NCBI GenBank assembly: GCA_016217545.1
Contig: JACRHT010000017.1
Span: forward strand, 62,001 to 126,000
From: Opitutia bacterium
Lineage (GTDB): Bacteria > Verrucomicrobiota > Verrucomicrobiia > Opitutales > Opitutaceae
Reading direction: 5' to 3'
Length of the DNA stretch: 64,000 nucleotides
The notes below the pieces were generated by a model that saw nothing but the letters and a program-made list of their open reading frames with translations, made no database searches and was not told the DNA's origin. This document shows, in pieces, positions 38,063 through 46,745 of this stretch. The position numbers and the translations under genes are program-made. Position 1 is the first letter of the stretch. Every line of letters starts with the position of its first letter.

Positions 38063-38728
38063 TCACTTCTGCCGCTTCACCAGCGCCTCGATCCAGATCG
38101 GCGCGAAGGGCGAGGTGCAGCCTTTAGAAACGGGATAATCGCGATAGACACCGAGCTTCTCGCCGATGGCCACGGCGCGCTTGCGCAGCGTCGGGTGGTT
38201 GATGCCGATCTTCGCCAGGCAGGAATTCATCGTCCACTGCACCTCCGGCGCGGCCTTCGCCATCTGCTTCTCGATGCGGTCGAGCAACGCGGGCAAATCG
38301 AGTCCCTCGGCGTCGTCGGCCGCGCGCTCGCCGGTCAGATACCAACCCGCGCGCGCCGCCCAGACATTTTTGTCGTTCATCCAACCCTCGCGCAGCGACT
38401 CCTTCGCCGGGTGGTGATCGATGACGTAATTGCAGAGCCAGTCCGCCACCCACGACCAGCTGGTCGTGCGGACGAGGCCGTCGAGTTCCTTCGCCGACAA
38501 TTTCTTCGGCTCGAGGATCAGCACCGCCAGATGCTGCGCCTCGACGTGACCCGTCTTCCACAGCTCCAGTCCGAGCTTGTGGTCCGACTTGATCTTCTTC
38601 GCCAACGCCCGGATATCGCCATGCTTGACGCCGAACTGATTTTCCGGCGCCCCGCGCTTGATCATCTGCGCGCGCAGCTTTTCGTCACCGAGGGCTTGGA
38701 GTTGGGCGAGGGCTTCTTTGGCGGTCAT
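38063..38728 (-). CDS. AlkD-like DNA alkylation repair protein
   Basis: 221 aa, HEAT-like helical repeats of the DNA alkylation repair family (AlkC/AlkD). NQFGVKHGDIRALAKKIKSD and TTSWSWVADWLCNYVIDHHP are typical, the latter holding the Trp/Asp active-site region, and WAARAGWYLTGERA fits a later helix. AlkD excises N3- and N7-alkylated purines without base flipping. Start MTAKEALAQLQ is preferred over an in-frame extension that has no family match. Divergent from the foreign cassette. Confidence 0.88.
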   Translation of the reverse strand: MTAKEALAQLQALGDEKLRAQMIKRGAPENQFGVKHGDIRALAKKIKSDHKLGLELWKTGHVEAQHLAVLILEPKKLSAKELDGLVRTTSWSWVADWLCNYVIDHHPAKESLREGWMNDKNVWAARAGWYLTGERAADDAEGLDLPALLDRIEKQMAKAAPEVQWTMNSCLAKIGINHPTLRKRAVAIGEKLGVYRDYPVSKGCTSPFAPIWIEALVKRQK

Positions 38729-38858
38729 AGAGTGAAGTAAAACTATCGAAGCGAGCTTTGATCGGCGGTCACGGACGAAATGCGCGTCCAACGCCTGCGA
38801 ACTGAGCGAAGCTTGATTTCGATCAGCCAGCTGCCTAACTATTTTTTGGGCCGAGCAA

Positions 38859-39377
38859 ATGATCACACTTCAGCACACCGAGGAGTTGCTCTCCCGGGCC
38901 TACTTAACAGCGGTCGCAGCCAAAGCCGGACTTAACGCGAATATCCGCGGCGGAGACCTAGACTACGGCACAGATGGCAATTTCAAAAAGGTCGTTGTCG
39001 TCGAGAACAAGCGCATTGAGACGGGGTTTGGCATCGAGTATCAAGCGAAGGCTACGAAAAACTGGCGAACGACACAGAATGCAGACGAGATCGTCTACGA
39101 TATGCCTGTCGATGCATACAACAGACTGATCACGCGCAGTGCGCTCGGAGGCATCCCAATCTACCTCATCCTTCTCTGCCTACCGGATTCCGCACATGAT
39201 TGGGTAGAGCTATCACACGAAGAGATGATCCTTCGGCACTGCTGCTATTGGCAACGAATCAGCGGGGCACCGACAGAAAACGACAACACGACGGCAGTTC
39301 ACATCCCCAAATCTCAACGTTTCGATCCGTATACGTTGCGGCTTTTGGTTAACGAGATGGAGGAGCAGTTCTCATGA
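38859..39377 (+). CDS. DUF4365 nuclease-like protein of a low-GC cassette
   Basis: 172 aa. Matches the DUF4365 pattern: N-terminal helix with E8/E9, GGDLDYGTDG (D33-D39) and IEYQAKAT (E60, Q62, K64), the D...(E/Q)xK signature of the PD-(D/E)xK nuclease superfamily. The rest (IPIYLILLCLPDSAHDWVEL) is the usual C-terminal beta/alpha part. Base composition is near 50% GC against 62-68% around it, and codon choice differs (AT-ending codons), indicating horizontal acquisition. Its stop overlaps the next start in an ATGA. A defence role is plausible but not shown. Confidence 0.8.
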   Translation: MITLQHTEELLSRAYLTAVAAKAGLNANIRGGDLDYGTDGNFKKVVVVENKRIETGFGIEYQAKATKNWRTTQNADEIVYDMPVDAYNRLITRSALGGIPIYLILLCLPDSAHDWVELSHEEMILRHCCYWQRISGAPTENDNTTAVHIPKSQRFDPYTLRLLVNEMEEQFS

Positions 39378-40519
39378 GTGGCTCCCACGTATCATTGCCG
39401 AAGCTCACCGCTTTTCTCCTGAAAGATGGCTGGTCTGATCGTAGTGGAAAAAAGCGTCTATCGTTCGGCTCTGAGCCGTTTCAGGCATCAGATTCAGAAC
39501 TAGCGTTCAGGGTTTTTGAAAAGCGCATCTCTCCGATTGAAGGACCGATCAAATTGGTCGTTCGAATTGCTCCGGATGGGCAGGCAAACGAACAGGATAT
39601 CCACACCGCAGTGGAGATCCTTGCAGCTCTCGCAAAAACTACTGTCCCCAAAATTGCCGCTAAGATTTCAGGAATCGACTTCGACACACTCTGCGGAATC
39701 TATCCCCGAAGCCAAATTACACTGGCACGAGCGCATGAAATTGTTTCCGAGTTGAGAAACCTTCTCACACAAACTGCAAATGCAGAGGAAGACCCCGAAC
39801 CATTTCTTCCTGATCCAAAGGCAAACTCGATAACTGAAGAAGTTCTGTTCGGACACACTTTCGCGGGAAGTTTTGGTTTCAGAGTCGAATGTCCCGTAGT
39901 CGAGCAGGGGCAGATACTCATCGGGCAACCCTCTGTTAAGCCAATGGAGAGACGTGTCCTGGAACGGCTCGCAACCGGTTTTTTAAAAACTGAGGAGTCC
40001 GAAGCTGCACAGGATTTAGCTCCGTTACGGGACAGTTACCAAACGGCATTTAACGCGAATGTGTGCGATGCAATCCTACGTTTAGCCGCTGTGAGCGACG
40101 ACGGTCCTCTAATTATTTCCTTCGGCTGGTCGTCAATGTTCCCTGAGAAGCCTGAACTTCAACAATCTCCTCTACGATTCGAATTAACTGCGCGCAAAGT
40201 CTCGCTCATCAAGGAGACTTCGGAAGCGCTGAAGGCAATGATCCAACCTCCGCCTACCGTTTTTACGGGAAGCGTGGTGGCACTCTCGTCCGATGTTCCC
40301 CCACTCCAAATGAGTTTGATCGCGCACAGGAAGATAACCGTGCAAGTTCACGGTGGCGATTACACTGATCTCAAGATGCAGGTTGAAGTTTCAGATGCAG
40401 ACTATCGCACCGCCTTCGACGCACATGGAGCCGGGAAATTTGTTGAGCTACGCGGAGTGCCCAAACAACGGGGGAAGCATTGGCGAATCGAAGGCTATTC
40501 GGACTTCCGTATTCTGTAG
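39374..40519 (+). CDS. Unknown partner protein of the DUF4365 cassette
   Basis: 381 aa, no family recognised. Soluble, no signal peptide or membrane helix. The N-terminal half is alpha/beta (SELAFRVFEKRISPIEGPIK), followed by an acidic linker (NAEEDPEPFLPDPK). A block GHTFAGSFGFRVECPVVEQG follows, then a C-terminal beta-rich module (ITVQVHGGDYTDLKMQVEVS to WRIEGYSDFRIL) that could be an OB-like or small barrel. About 48% GC in a sampled 60-base line. Coupled by ATGA to the DUF4365 gene, so the two proteins are expected to act together. Confidence 0.7.
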   Translation: MSGSHVSLPKLTAFLLKDGWSDRSGKKRLSFGSEPFQASDSELAFRVFEKRISPIEGPIKLVVRIAPDGQANEQDIHTAVEILAALAKTTVPKIAAKISGIDFDTLCGIYPRSQITLARAHEIVSELRNLLTQTANAEEDPEPFLPDPKANSITEEVLFGHTFAGSFGFRVECPVVEQGQILIGQPSVKPMERRVLERLATGFLKTEESEAAQDLAPLRDSYQTAFNANVCDAILRLAAVSDDGPLIISFGWSSMFPEKPELQQSPLRFELTARKVSLIKETSEALKAMIQPPPTVFTGSVVALSSDVPPLQMSLIAHRKITVQVHGGDYTDLKMQVEVSDADYRTAFDAHGAGKFVELRGVPKQRGKHWRIEGYSDFRIL

Positions 40520-40530
40520 CCGCCGCCGCA

Positions 40531-40635
40531 GATTGTATTCGTGGTAGCGCTGAACCTAGCTCCCACGTCCACGAATTCGCCGATGCAGCCGACGAAATTC
40601 TCGCGCGGCGCGGCGTGACGACCGGCGACGTTTGA
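40531..40635 (+). pseudogene. Remnant of a SLOG (TIGR00725-like) gene
   Basis: 35 codons in one frame read DCIRGSAEPSSHVHEFADAA then DEILARRGVTTGDV-stop. This aligns with residues about 10-42 of the intact protein at 44179-44697 (CILGSAEPGSPAYELAGAAG, EMLARRGVTVV). There is no start or remainder, so it is a fragment. It begins 12 bases after the end of the low-GC cassette, suggesting that the cassette replaced or interrupted the gene. Confidence 0.72.
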
Positions 40636-40679
40636 GTCACGTCTGCGAGTAGCCTACAGCGGCCGGCTTCCCCACGCTT

Positions 40680-41783
40680 TCAGCGCGGCGGCTCGGCGGG
40701 TTTCGCTCCGACGGACTCCGCCTCGGACTCCGCGGGCGGCGTTTTCGTTTTCAACCGCTCCCACTCCGTGCGCACGGCGCGGACGGTGCGCTCGTGGTCC
40801 GAACCCGCGAACTTCTCTTCGTCAGGGATGAATTGCTCGATGTAGGCGCCGGTGAGCGCGGAGACGGTGTCGTCGTCGAGCCCGGCGCGGGCGCGCACGA
40901 CGCAGTCGAACATCAGGCCGTGGCGCACGCCCTCGATCGCCTTCCGGATCTTCGGCTTCACCACGAGCATCACGCTCTTCACCGCCATCCGCGCGAGCAA
41001 CCCCGCCTCCTCTTCCTTCATCGCCTCGGCGATGATCTCGTCGAGCACCTGATCGAACGCATTGCGCGGCGGCAGATAGAAAACCCAGTCGTAGCGCGTG
41101 AACAGGTCGCGCTCGAGATCGGCGGCGCGCAGCGCCCGCAGCTTCGCCTCCACCTTCGCCGCGTCGAACTTCTCGAACCACGCCAGCTGATAGAGCTGCG
41201 CCGCGAGTCCCTCCAACGGGAGCGGCAGCGCGCTGACGATCCTCTCGAATTCGAGATCCACTTCGCCGTCGGCCCCGCCCTTCGATCCCTTCGCCTCGAT
41301 CTTCACGGCCGAACCGCTCCCGCGATTCTCCGAGCGGCGCTGCCAATGCTCGATCGACTCCTGCAACTCCGGCACGCGCGCCGCGACCGCGGGATCGAGC
41401 TTGCCGGCCTCGGCCAGAGCGAGGAATTGCCGGAAGCAGCGGATCGGGTGCGGTTCGCCCTTCGCGCCGATGATGACGAGCCCGCGGCCCGTCCGTTCGC
41501 TCACGCCGGTTTCATGGATCACCCGCAGCACCTCCTCGGCGAACTCCTGCGCGTAGCGCCGGTCCCGGGAATTGCGGGCGTGAATCGACACCGCGAGCTG
41601 CTGCCCGCGCACGACGAACGGCGCGAGCTGCACCATCCGCGAAAACTCATCCTTCGCCGGCACACCCTCCGGCGGCGCGACCTTCTTCTCCCCCGCCGCG
41701 GACGCGAGCCCAGCGCCCAGCAGCGCAACGAGGACACAAAAACCGCGCCGAGCCGCGCGCCGAAAAGGGAATTGGAGCGTCAT
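40680..41783 (-). CDS. Secreted protein, paralog A of a local pair
   Basis: 367 aa with signal peptide (RRGFCVLVALLGAGLASAAG). After it comes MVQLAPFVVRGQQLAVSIHA (VQLAPFVVRG at 51-60), a TonB-box-like segment, then a domain with YAQEFAEEVLRVIHET, RGLVIIGAKGEPHPIRCFRQ and YDWVFYLPPRNAFDQVLDEI. The same blocks occur in order in the protein at 48749-50083, so they are paralogs. No catalytic motif known to me. The C-terminus is Pro/Glu rich and about 75 residues shorter than the paralog. Start MTLQFPFRRAAR chosen for the signal peptide. Confidence 0.78.
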   Translation of the reverse strand: MTLQFPFRRAARRGFCVLVALLGAGLASAAGEKKVAPPEGVPAKDEFSRMVQLAPFVVRGQQLAVSIHARNSRDRRYAQEFAEEVLRVIHETGVSERTGRGLVIIGAKGEPHPIRCFRQFLALAEAGKLDPAVAARVPELQESIEHWQRRSENRGSGSAVKIEAKGSKGGADGEVDLEFERIVSALPLPLEGLAAQLYQLAWFEKFDAAKVEAKLRALRAADLERDLFTRYDWVFYLPPRNAFDQVLDEIIAEAMKEEEAGLLARMAVKSVMLVVKPKIRKAIEGVRHGLMFDCVVRARAGLDDDTVSALTGAYIEQFIPDEEKFAGSDHERTVRAVRTEWERLKTKTPPAESEAESVGAKPAEPPR

Positions 41784-41892
41784 GTGCCCGCAAAAACACC
41801 GCAGCCCGCCTCCGGTTGCACGAACTTTCCGAAGAGCACCCGATGCGCGGCGTGGCACGGCAATCGCCTGAGGCGCGGCGCGCTTCCGTTCG

Positions 41893-42354
41893 CTACCGCC
41901 GCCGGTCCTCTTCCGGCAACTCCGTGAATTCGTAGTGGTCGGTCTTCCAGGTCGCGAGCAAGCGGCCGCGCTTCTCCCCGTAGCGGTAAGTGATTTCAAC
42001 CGTGTCGTCGGGCTTCGAACTCGCGCTAAATTTCCAGCCGCCGGACGCATGGTGCTGCGCTTCGACATAGGCGCGGGCCTGCCGCATCGCGGCCCACGAA
42101 TTCGGTCCGGAAAACGACTGCACGCTCATCCATCCCACGAACAAACCGGCGCACAGGAACAGCGGCCCCAGCAGGCGAAAAACCTGCTTCGCCATTTCTT
42201 CGCGGTAGAGCGGCGCCATGTCGGTGAGGCCGAACGTTCCCGCGCGCCACGACGCGCGTCCCGCCCGGCAGAACCACTCCGCCGCGCGCTCTCGGAAGAA
42301 CGTCGCGGCAATGCCGATGACCAGAAACGGAATGGGAACGAGGATTTCGAACAT
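41893..42354 (-). CDS. Membrane protein, unknown
   Basis: 153 aa. Two hydrophobic helices (FEILVPIPFLVIGIAATFF and LLGPLFLCAGLFVGWMSV) around a short basic loop, then an extracytoplasmic beta-rich tail (DDTVEITYRYGEKRGRLLAT). Start MFEILVPIPF preferred over an upstream in-frame M. No family recognised. Follows the TPR-protein gene at 49 bases on the same strand and may share its transcript. Confidence 0.68.
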   Translation of the reverse strand: MFEILVPIPFLVIGIAATFFRERAAEWFCRAGRASWRAGTFGLTDMAPLYREEMAKQVFRLLGPLFLCAGLFVGWMSVQSFSGPNSWAAMRQARAYVEAQHHASGGWKFSASSKPDDTVEITYRYGEKRGRLLATWKTDHYEFTELPEEDRRR

Positions 42355-42403
42355 GAAGGGTGCGGGTTGCGCCAGCGGAGCCATCGCGATTGCGACGAAT
42401 GCC

Positions 42404-44035
42404 CTACTCGCTTTTCTGTGCTTTCGGAATCAACACCGCGACGGCTTGGGCCGCAGACTCGAGCCCGTGCGCGCGGAGTTGCTCGGCCACGCCTTCGGCC
42501 TGTTTGGGCTCGCGTTTGAGCCTTTGCAGCAGCTTTTCCAAGATCGCCGCGTCGCCGCTCTGCACGTAGAGGGCGGCGCCGGCCTCGATGGCCCAATCCC
42601 GATCCGCCGCGACCTGTTCGAGCGCCTGCCGCGCCTCGGGTGTCTTGAACGTCGCCAACGACCACAGGCAGCGCTCGACGAAAAGGCGCGTGCCCATCCC
42701 CGCCATCAAAGCATCCACGCCTTGGCCCGCGCGACGCTGTTCCTGGATCGCCACGCGCACCGCCGCATCGAGCGCCTTGACCGCTTCCGGGCGCTGATAG
42801 AGCGCGAGCGACTCCGGCAAACCCATCGGAAACATGCTGCGATCCTGCGGCAGTCGCTCGATCATGGCGGCGAACACGGCGTCGCTCTTCATTCGCGCCA
42901 GTGCCGGCGCGGCGCCGCCAACGGTGCACGTCGATTCCGCGTGATCAAACAAGGCGATCAGCAGCGACTCGGCCCGGCGCCGCTCCAGCTCTGCAAAAAT
43001 CCCATTCTCGACCTCGCCGTGCCACTCGTGCCGCCACGCCGCCGCGGCCAGCAGTTGCGAACTGGATTCGTCTTTCCGCGTCTCCAGTTCCCGGATCACC
43101 TGCCGCGCCGCCTCCTGCCATTTCTTCTGCACTTGCTCGTCCGGCGAACCATCCGCGCGCAGGCCGTTCGCGGGAAAACTGAGCACATCCACGAAAGCCG
43201 CCGCCTCGGGAGAAAAGGACCCGTGGAGAAACTCCGGGACGTAAGCGTGAAACCGCGCGCGCTGCGCCCAACTCTCGGCGTTGGCATCGCCCGCTCTTCG
43301 CAGGATGTTCGCCATCACGCGGCACGCCGGCGCGTTGTTCGGCTGCCAGTGCACGGCCTGCTCCGCCGCCGCACGCGCACGGGCCTGATCTCCGGCCGCG
43401 ACCTCCGCCTCGGCGAGGAGTCGCCACAAATCACCGTTCTCCGGATTCAGCTTCAGGTATTCCTCGCCCGCCGCGCGGGCAGCGGCGAATTCCTTTGCTG
43501 AGACCAAGAACTCGAGTCGCTTCACCTGATAAGGAAGCGCACGCGGCTGCCGGGCGACGATTTGCGCGAGGCACTCGGCACCGGCGCGATACTGCGCCTG
43601 CACGAACGTGTCGCGATCGGCCTTCATATCCTTTGCGCTGTAACGGATGCCGCCCCCGACGTGCGCGCCGCCGGGCCCGAGCTTGGCGCGCTCTTCGTGC
43701 AGGCGGGCCATCATGGCGAGCGGCACCACGTCGGTATCGCGGCCGCGCACCGCATGCTTCCACGCCTCGATCGCGTCATCGTAGGCGCCATTGCCGGCGT
43801 GAATCGCGCCGAGCAAGACCGGCAGGTCCACAACGTCGGGCTTCTTGCGGATCAGTTTTCCGGCGAGCTTGATCGCACCTGCTTCGTCACCGGCTTCGAG
43901 CTTCGCAATCACCTGTTTCGCTTCCGGAGATTGATCGGCGAGCCTTTCGTCGGGCCACTCGATCGCCCGCACAGGGACGCTCAACACCGCCGCCATCGCC
44001 ATCACCGCGCTCCACCACCGCACCCAAGTCGTCAT
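42404..44035 (-). CDS. Secreted TPR protein
   Basis: 543 aa. Start MTTWVRWWSAVMAMAAVLSV gives a signal peptide ending near VRAIE. Tetratricopeptide-like repeats run through most of the protein, for example VIAKLEAGDEAGAIKLAGKL, AGNGAYDDAIEAWKHAVRGR and AEAEVAAGDQARARAAAEQA. The last 200 residues are a helical array without clear TPR consensus. Probably a scaffold in the periplasm. Divergent from the SLOG gene. Confidence 0.78.
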   Translation of the reverse strand: MTTWVRWWSAVMAMAAVLSVPVRAIEWPDERLADQSPEAKQVIAKLEAGDEAGAIKLAGKLIRKKPDVVDLPVLLGAIHAGNGAYDDAIEAWKHAVRGRDTDVVPLAMMARLHEERAKLGPGGAHVGGGIRYSAKDMKADRDTFVQAQYRAGAECLAQIVARQPRALPYQVKRLEFLVSAKEFAAARAAGEEYLKLNPENGDLWRLLAEAEVAAGDQARARAAAEQAVHWQPNNAPACRVMANILRRAGDANAESWAQRARFHAYVPEFLHGSFSPEAAAFVDVLSFPANGLRADGSPDEQVQKKWQEAARQVIRELETRKDESSSQLLAAAAWRHEWHGEVENGIFAELERRRAESLLIALFDHAESTCTVGGAAPALARMKSDAVFAAMIERLPQDRSMFPMGLPESLALYQRPEAVKALDAAVRVAIQEQRRAGQGVDALMAGMGTRLFVERCLWSLATFKTPEARQALEQVAADRDWAIEAGAALYVQSGDAAILEKLLQRLKREPKQAEGVAEQLRAHGLESAAQAVAVLIPKAQKSE

Positions 44036-44178
44036 GACGCGATGCAACGCGAGTGGAAATCGGGAGGCAAGACCCACGATGCGAGCGTCGTCCGCCTCCC
44101 GGCCCGCGCGTTTCGCCCTTCGGCCCAGCGGGCGGCTATTCCCTTGTCGCGGGACCACGCCGCTCCAGCCTGCGGCGC

Positions 44179-44697
44179 ATGAACCCCACGAAGCGCGCCC
44201 CACAAGTCTGCATCCTCGGCAGTGCCGAACCCGGCTCGCCCGCCTACGAACTCGCCGGCGCGGCCGGCGAAATGCTCGCGCGGCGCGGTGTGACAGTCGT
44301 CAGCGGTTGCGGCGCGCCGGCGACGCGGGTCGCGGCGGAACGGGCGTTGGCAGCAGGCGGGACCGTGGTCTCCATTGTTCCCCACGACGACATCGGCGTG
44401 AAGGACTGGCCGTGCTCCGTGCTCATCCCGTGCGGCATGGGCGACGCGCGCAATCTCCTCATGGCGCTCGCGGGCGACGCCTGCCTCGTCATCGGTGGGC
44501 GCGCGGGCACGAAGTCCGAGGTTTGTCTCGCCTGGCTGCACAAGCGTCCCCTGCTCCCGCTCACCGGTTGCGGCGGGTGGTCGGATTCGCTCGAGCGCGA
44601 TCCGCCCGACGAGCGCAAGAACTCCCCCATCCTGCCGTGGAGCTCGATCGCCGAACTCGAAGCGCAGCTCGTGAAACTGGGGCTGCTGCTCGGCTGA
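44179..44697 (+). CDS. SLOG-family protein (TIGR00725-like, LOG-related)
   Basis: 172 aa Rossmann-like protein. VCILGSAEPGSPAYELAGAA and AACLVIGG-type motif (DACLVIGGRAGTKSEV, the GGxxGT...E loop) match the SLOG/TIGR00725 group related to lysine decarboxylase-like cytokinin-activating LOG proteins. Nucleotide or nucleotide-sugar binding is expected; the reaction is unknown. Start MNPTKRAPQ chosen because the fold begins directly after. A fragment of a second copy lies at 40531-40635. Confidence 0.82.
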   Translation: MNPTKRAPQVCILGSAEPGSPAYELAGAAGEMLARRGVTVVSGCGAPATRVAAERALAAGGTVVSIVPHDDIGVKDWPCSVLIPCGMGDARNLLMALAGDACLVIGGRAGTKSEVCLAWLHKRPLLPLTGCGGWSDSLERDPPDERKNSPILPWSSIAELEAQLVKLGLLLG

Positions 44698-44763
44698 AGC
44701 CCGCAGAAGAACGGCTTGCCTCGTTGCCGTTGCGGAGGCGGGCTCACGCGGGAGATTCGCGCG

Positions 44764-45402
44764 ATGCAGCGAAACCATAGAAGCGGTTGGGGCGTGACGG
44801 CGGGATTGTGGGCGTTGAGCCTCATTCCGGTGGCGGCGGGCATCGCGCGCGTCGTGAGTGTTGCCCGGCCGACCGGCGACGCGCCCGACAGCGCGCGATT
44901 CCTGGCGTCGCCCACGCCGGTGGTCATCCACGTCGTGGCGTCGATCGTTTACTGCCTCGTGGGCGCGCTCCAGTTCAATCCCAGCTTCCGGAACCGACAC
45001 CTCGCGCTGCACCGCGCGTGGGGGCGGCCGGTGATGATCGCAGGATTCCTCGCGGCGCTCTCCGGGCTGTGGATGACGGCGTTCTACGTCATTCCGGCGC
45101 CGCTGCAGGGCTCGTTGCTTGTCGCAGTCCGCCTGCTGGTCGGCGTCGGCATGACGGCGGCGTTGTGGCTCTCGTGGCGCGCGGTCCTGCAACGCGACCT
45201 GCCCGCGCACCGCGACTGGGCCGTGCGGGCCTACGCGCTCGGTCAAGGCGCCGGCACGCAGGTGCTCATTCTATTGCCGCCCACCCTCGCCTTCGGGCCC
45301 ATGCTGGGCCTGCGGCGCGATTTGCTGATGACGCTCGCCTGGTGCATCAACGTCGCGGTCGCCGAACTGATCGTGCGCCGCAGCCGGCGGGCCACAACCT
45401 AA
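44764..45402 (+). CDS. DUF2306 membrane protein
   Basis: 212 aa with about six membrane helices. VVIHVVASIVYCLVGALQFN followed by RHLALHRAWGRPVMIAGFLA, and DLPAHRDWAVRAYALGQGAG, are typical of DUF2306 proteins, whose conserved histidines (HR..G) may bind heme or metal. Start MQRNHRSGWG preferred over an upstream TTG. Its TAA overlaps the TAG of the convergent TetR gene (CTAA at 45399-45402). Confidence 0.85.
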   Translation: MQRNHRSGWGVTAGLWALSLIPVAAGIARVVSVARPTGDAPDSARFLASPTPVVIHVVASIVYCLVGALQFNPSFRNRHLALHRAWGRPVMIAGFLAALSGLWMTAFYVIPAPLQGSLLVAVRLLVGVGMTAALWLSWRAVLQRDLPAHRDWAVRAYALGQGAGTQVLILLPPTLAFGPMLGLRRDLLMTLAWCINVAVAELIVRRSRRATT

Positions 45403-46040
45403 CGCTTCGCGCGGCGCGGCTTCGGCTTCGCGTCCGGCAGCAGCGCGAAGAACTGGTCTAGGATCCGCAGGCAGTAGTCGAGCGTCTCGCGAGGCGAGAC
45501 CGACCACTCCTCCAAATGGCGATCCACCGCCATGCGCGCGAGGCCGTAGACCTGCGCGCGAAACACGAGCCGGCCCGGCGCGAGCATGAAATCCGGCCGG
45601 CTCCCGTAGCGCGCGATCAGCCGGCGGTCGAGTTGCTCCATGACCGACTCGCTCTGGGCCAGCAACGCCGGCGCCTGGGCCAGGTTGAAGAGCGAGCGAT
45701 CCGAAACGACGATGAACTGCGCGGGATTGCCGATCGCCCAGCGCAGGTAACCGACACCCATCGCGTGCAGCTGCCGCTCCGGCTCCGCCGCCTCGACCTC
45801 ACGCGCCACCGCCGCGACGAAATCGTGCATGCCCAGCTCCGCCACGGCCGATAGCAGCGCCGCCTTGCTCTCGAAATGCCGGAACGGCGCCGCCGAGGAC
45901 ACGCCGATGCGGCGCGCGACATCGCGCAGCGACCAGCCGTTCACGCCCTGCTCGACCACGAGCGCGAGCGTGGCGTCCAGCAAGGCCTGGCGCAGGCTTC
46001 CATGGTGATAGGTTTTCCGCGGGCGGCGGGTTCGAGGCAT
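45399..46040 (-). CDS. TetR-family transcriptional regulator
   Basis: 213 aa. The N-terminal helix-turn-helix (YHHGSLRQALLDATLALVVE, SLRDVARRIGVSSAAPFRHF) is typical of TetR regulators with the C-terminal TetR_C_33-like sensor domain. Start MPRTRRPRKTYHHG begins the domain; the longer frame is rejected. Divergent, 81 bases apart, from the ferric-reductase-like membrane gene, which is its likely target. Ligand unknown. Confidence 0.92.
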   Translation of the reverse strand: MPRTRRPRKTYHHGSLRQALLDATLALVVEQGVNGWSLRDVARRIGVSSAAPFRHFESKAALLSAVAELGMHDFVAAVAREVEAAEPERQLHAMGVGYLRWAIGNPAQFIVVSDRSLFNLAQAPALLAQSESVMEQLDRRLIARYGSRPDFMLAPGRLVFRAQVYGLARMAVDRHLEEWSVSPRETLDYCLRILDQFFALLPDAKPKPRRAKR

Positions 46041-46074
46041 CCCGCAGCGAAAGAAAAATCCCGGCCGAAGACAA

Positions 46075-46109
46075 ATAACGTTTGCCGTCGTCGCCTCCGC
46101 CAATGTTAT
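46075..46109. promoter_or_regulatory. Possible TetR operator between the divergent genes
   Basis: ATAACGTTTG at 46075-46084 and CCAATGTTAT at 46100-46109 form an imperfect inverted repeat (8 of 10) with a 15-base spacer, about 13 bases before the ferric-reductase-like start. The wide spacer makes this only a candidate. Confidence 0.3.
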
Positions 46110-46121
46110 CGCCGCTTACAT

Positions 46122-46745
46122 ATGACCGCCCGCCCACGCTCCCGCGGACTTCTCCTCTGGCTTTTCGCCACGCTCGCCATCCTCGCCGCCGTCGCGACGG
46201 TGCTCCACGCCGACCCGACGAGCGAGGTGGCCGTGCGCCGCGCCGTGCGGCTGACGGCCCGCACCTCGCTCGGGTTGTTTGCCCTGACCTTCGCAGCCCG
46301 CGCGTTGGCCGGACTCTGGCCGTGCGCCGCCACGGAGTTCCTGCGCCGGCATCGCCGGCATCTCGGGCTGGCGTTCGCGACGTCCCACCTGATCCACGCC
46401 GCGCTGTTCATCCGGCTCGGCACGTTGTCGCCCGAACTCGGCCGCGAGGTCTTCGCGCCGCAGATGCTGATCGCGGGCGGCAGCGGATACCTCTTCATCG
46501 CCCTGCTCGCCGCCACGTCAAACGACGCGGCCCAGCGCTGGCTCGGTGCGGAGCGGTGGCGGCGGCTGCATACCGTCGGCGCCTATTGGTTGTGGGTGGT
46601 GTTCGTCCTGAGCGGCGCCAAGCGCCTCTCCGGCGGGCCGATCTACGCCGTGATGCTCGCCGTGCTGGTCGGCGCGCTCGCGCTGCGCGTGCTGGAGCGA
46701 TCGCGCGCGGCGCGCGCTACCGCGACGCCGCGCTCCGGTAGGTGA
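46122..46745 (+). CDS. Ferric-reductase-like transmembrane protein
   Basis: 207 aa with five or six helices (LLLWLFATLAILAAVATVLH and so on). FLRRHRRHLGLAFATSHLIH contains paired histidines in helix 3, and ERWRRLHTVGAYWLWVVFVL supplies another, as in the ferric-reductase-like/MsrQ heme-binding fold. Likely a heme-b electron carrier of the inner membrane; no partner reductase is encoded nearby. Its end overlaps the convergent hydrolase gene by 29 bases. Confidence 0.75.
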   Translation: MTARPRSRGLLLWLFATLAILAAVATVLHADPTSEVAVRRAVRLTARTSLGLFALTFAARALAGLWPCAATEFLRRHRRHLGLAFATSHLIHAALFIRLGTLSPELGREVFAPQMLIAGGSGYLFIALLAATSNDAAQRWLGAERWRRLHTVGAYWLWVVFVLSGAKRLSGGPIYAVMLAVLVGALALRVLERSRAARATATPRSGR

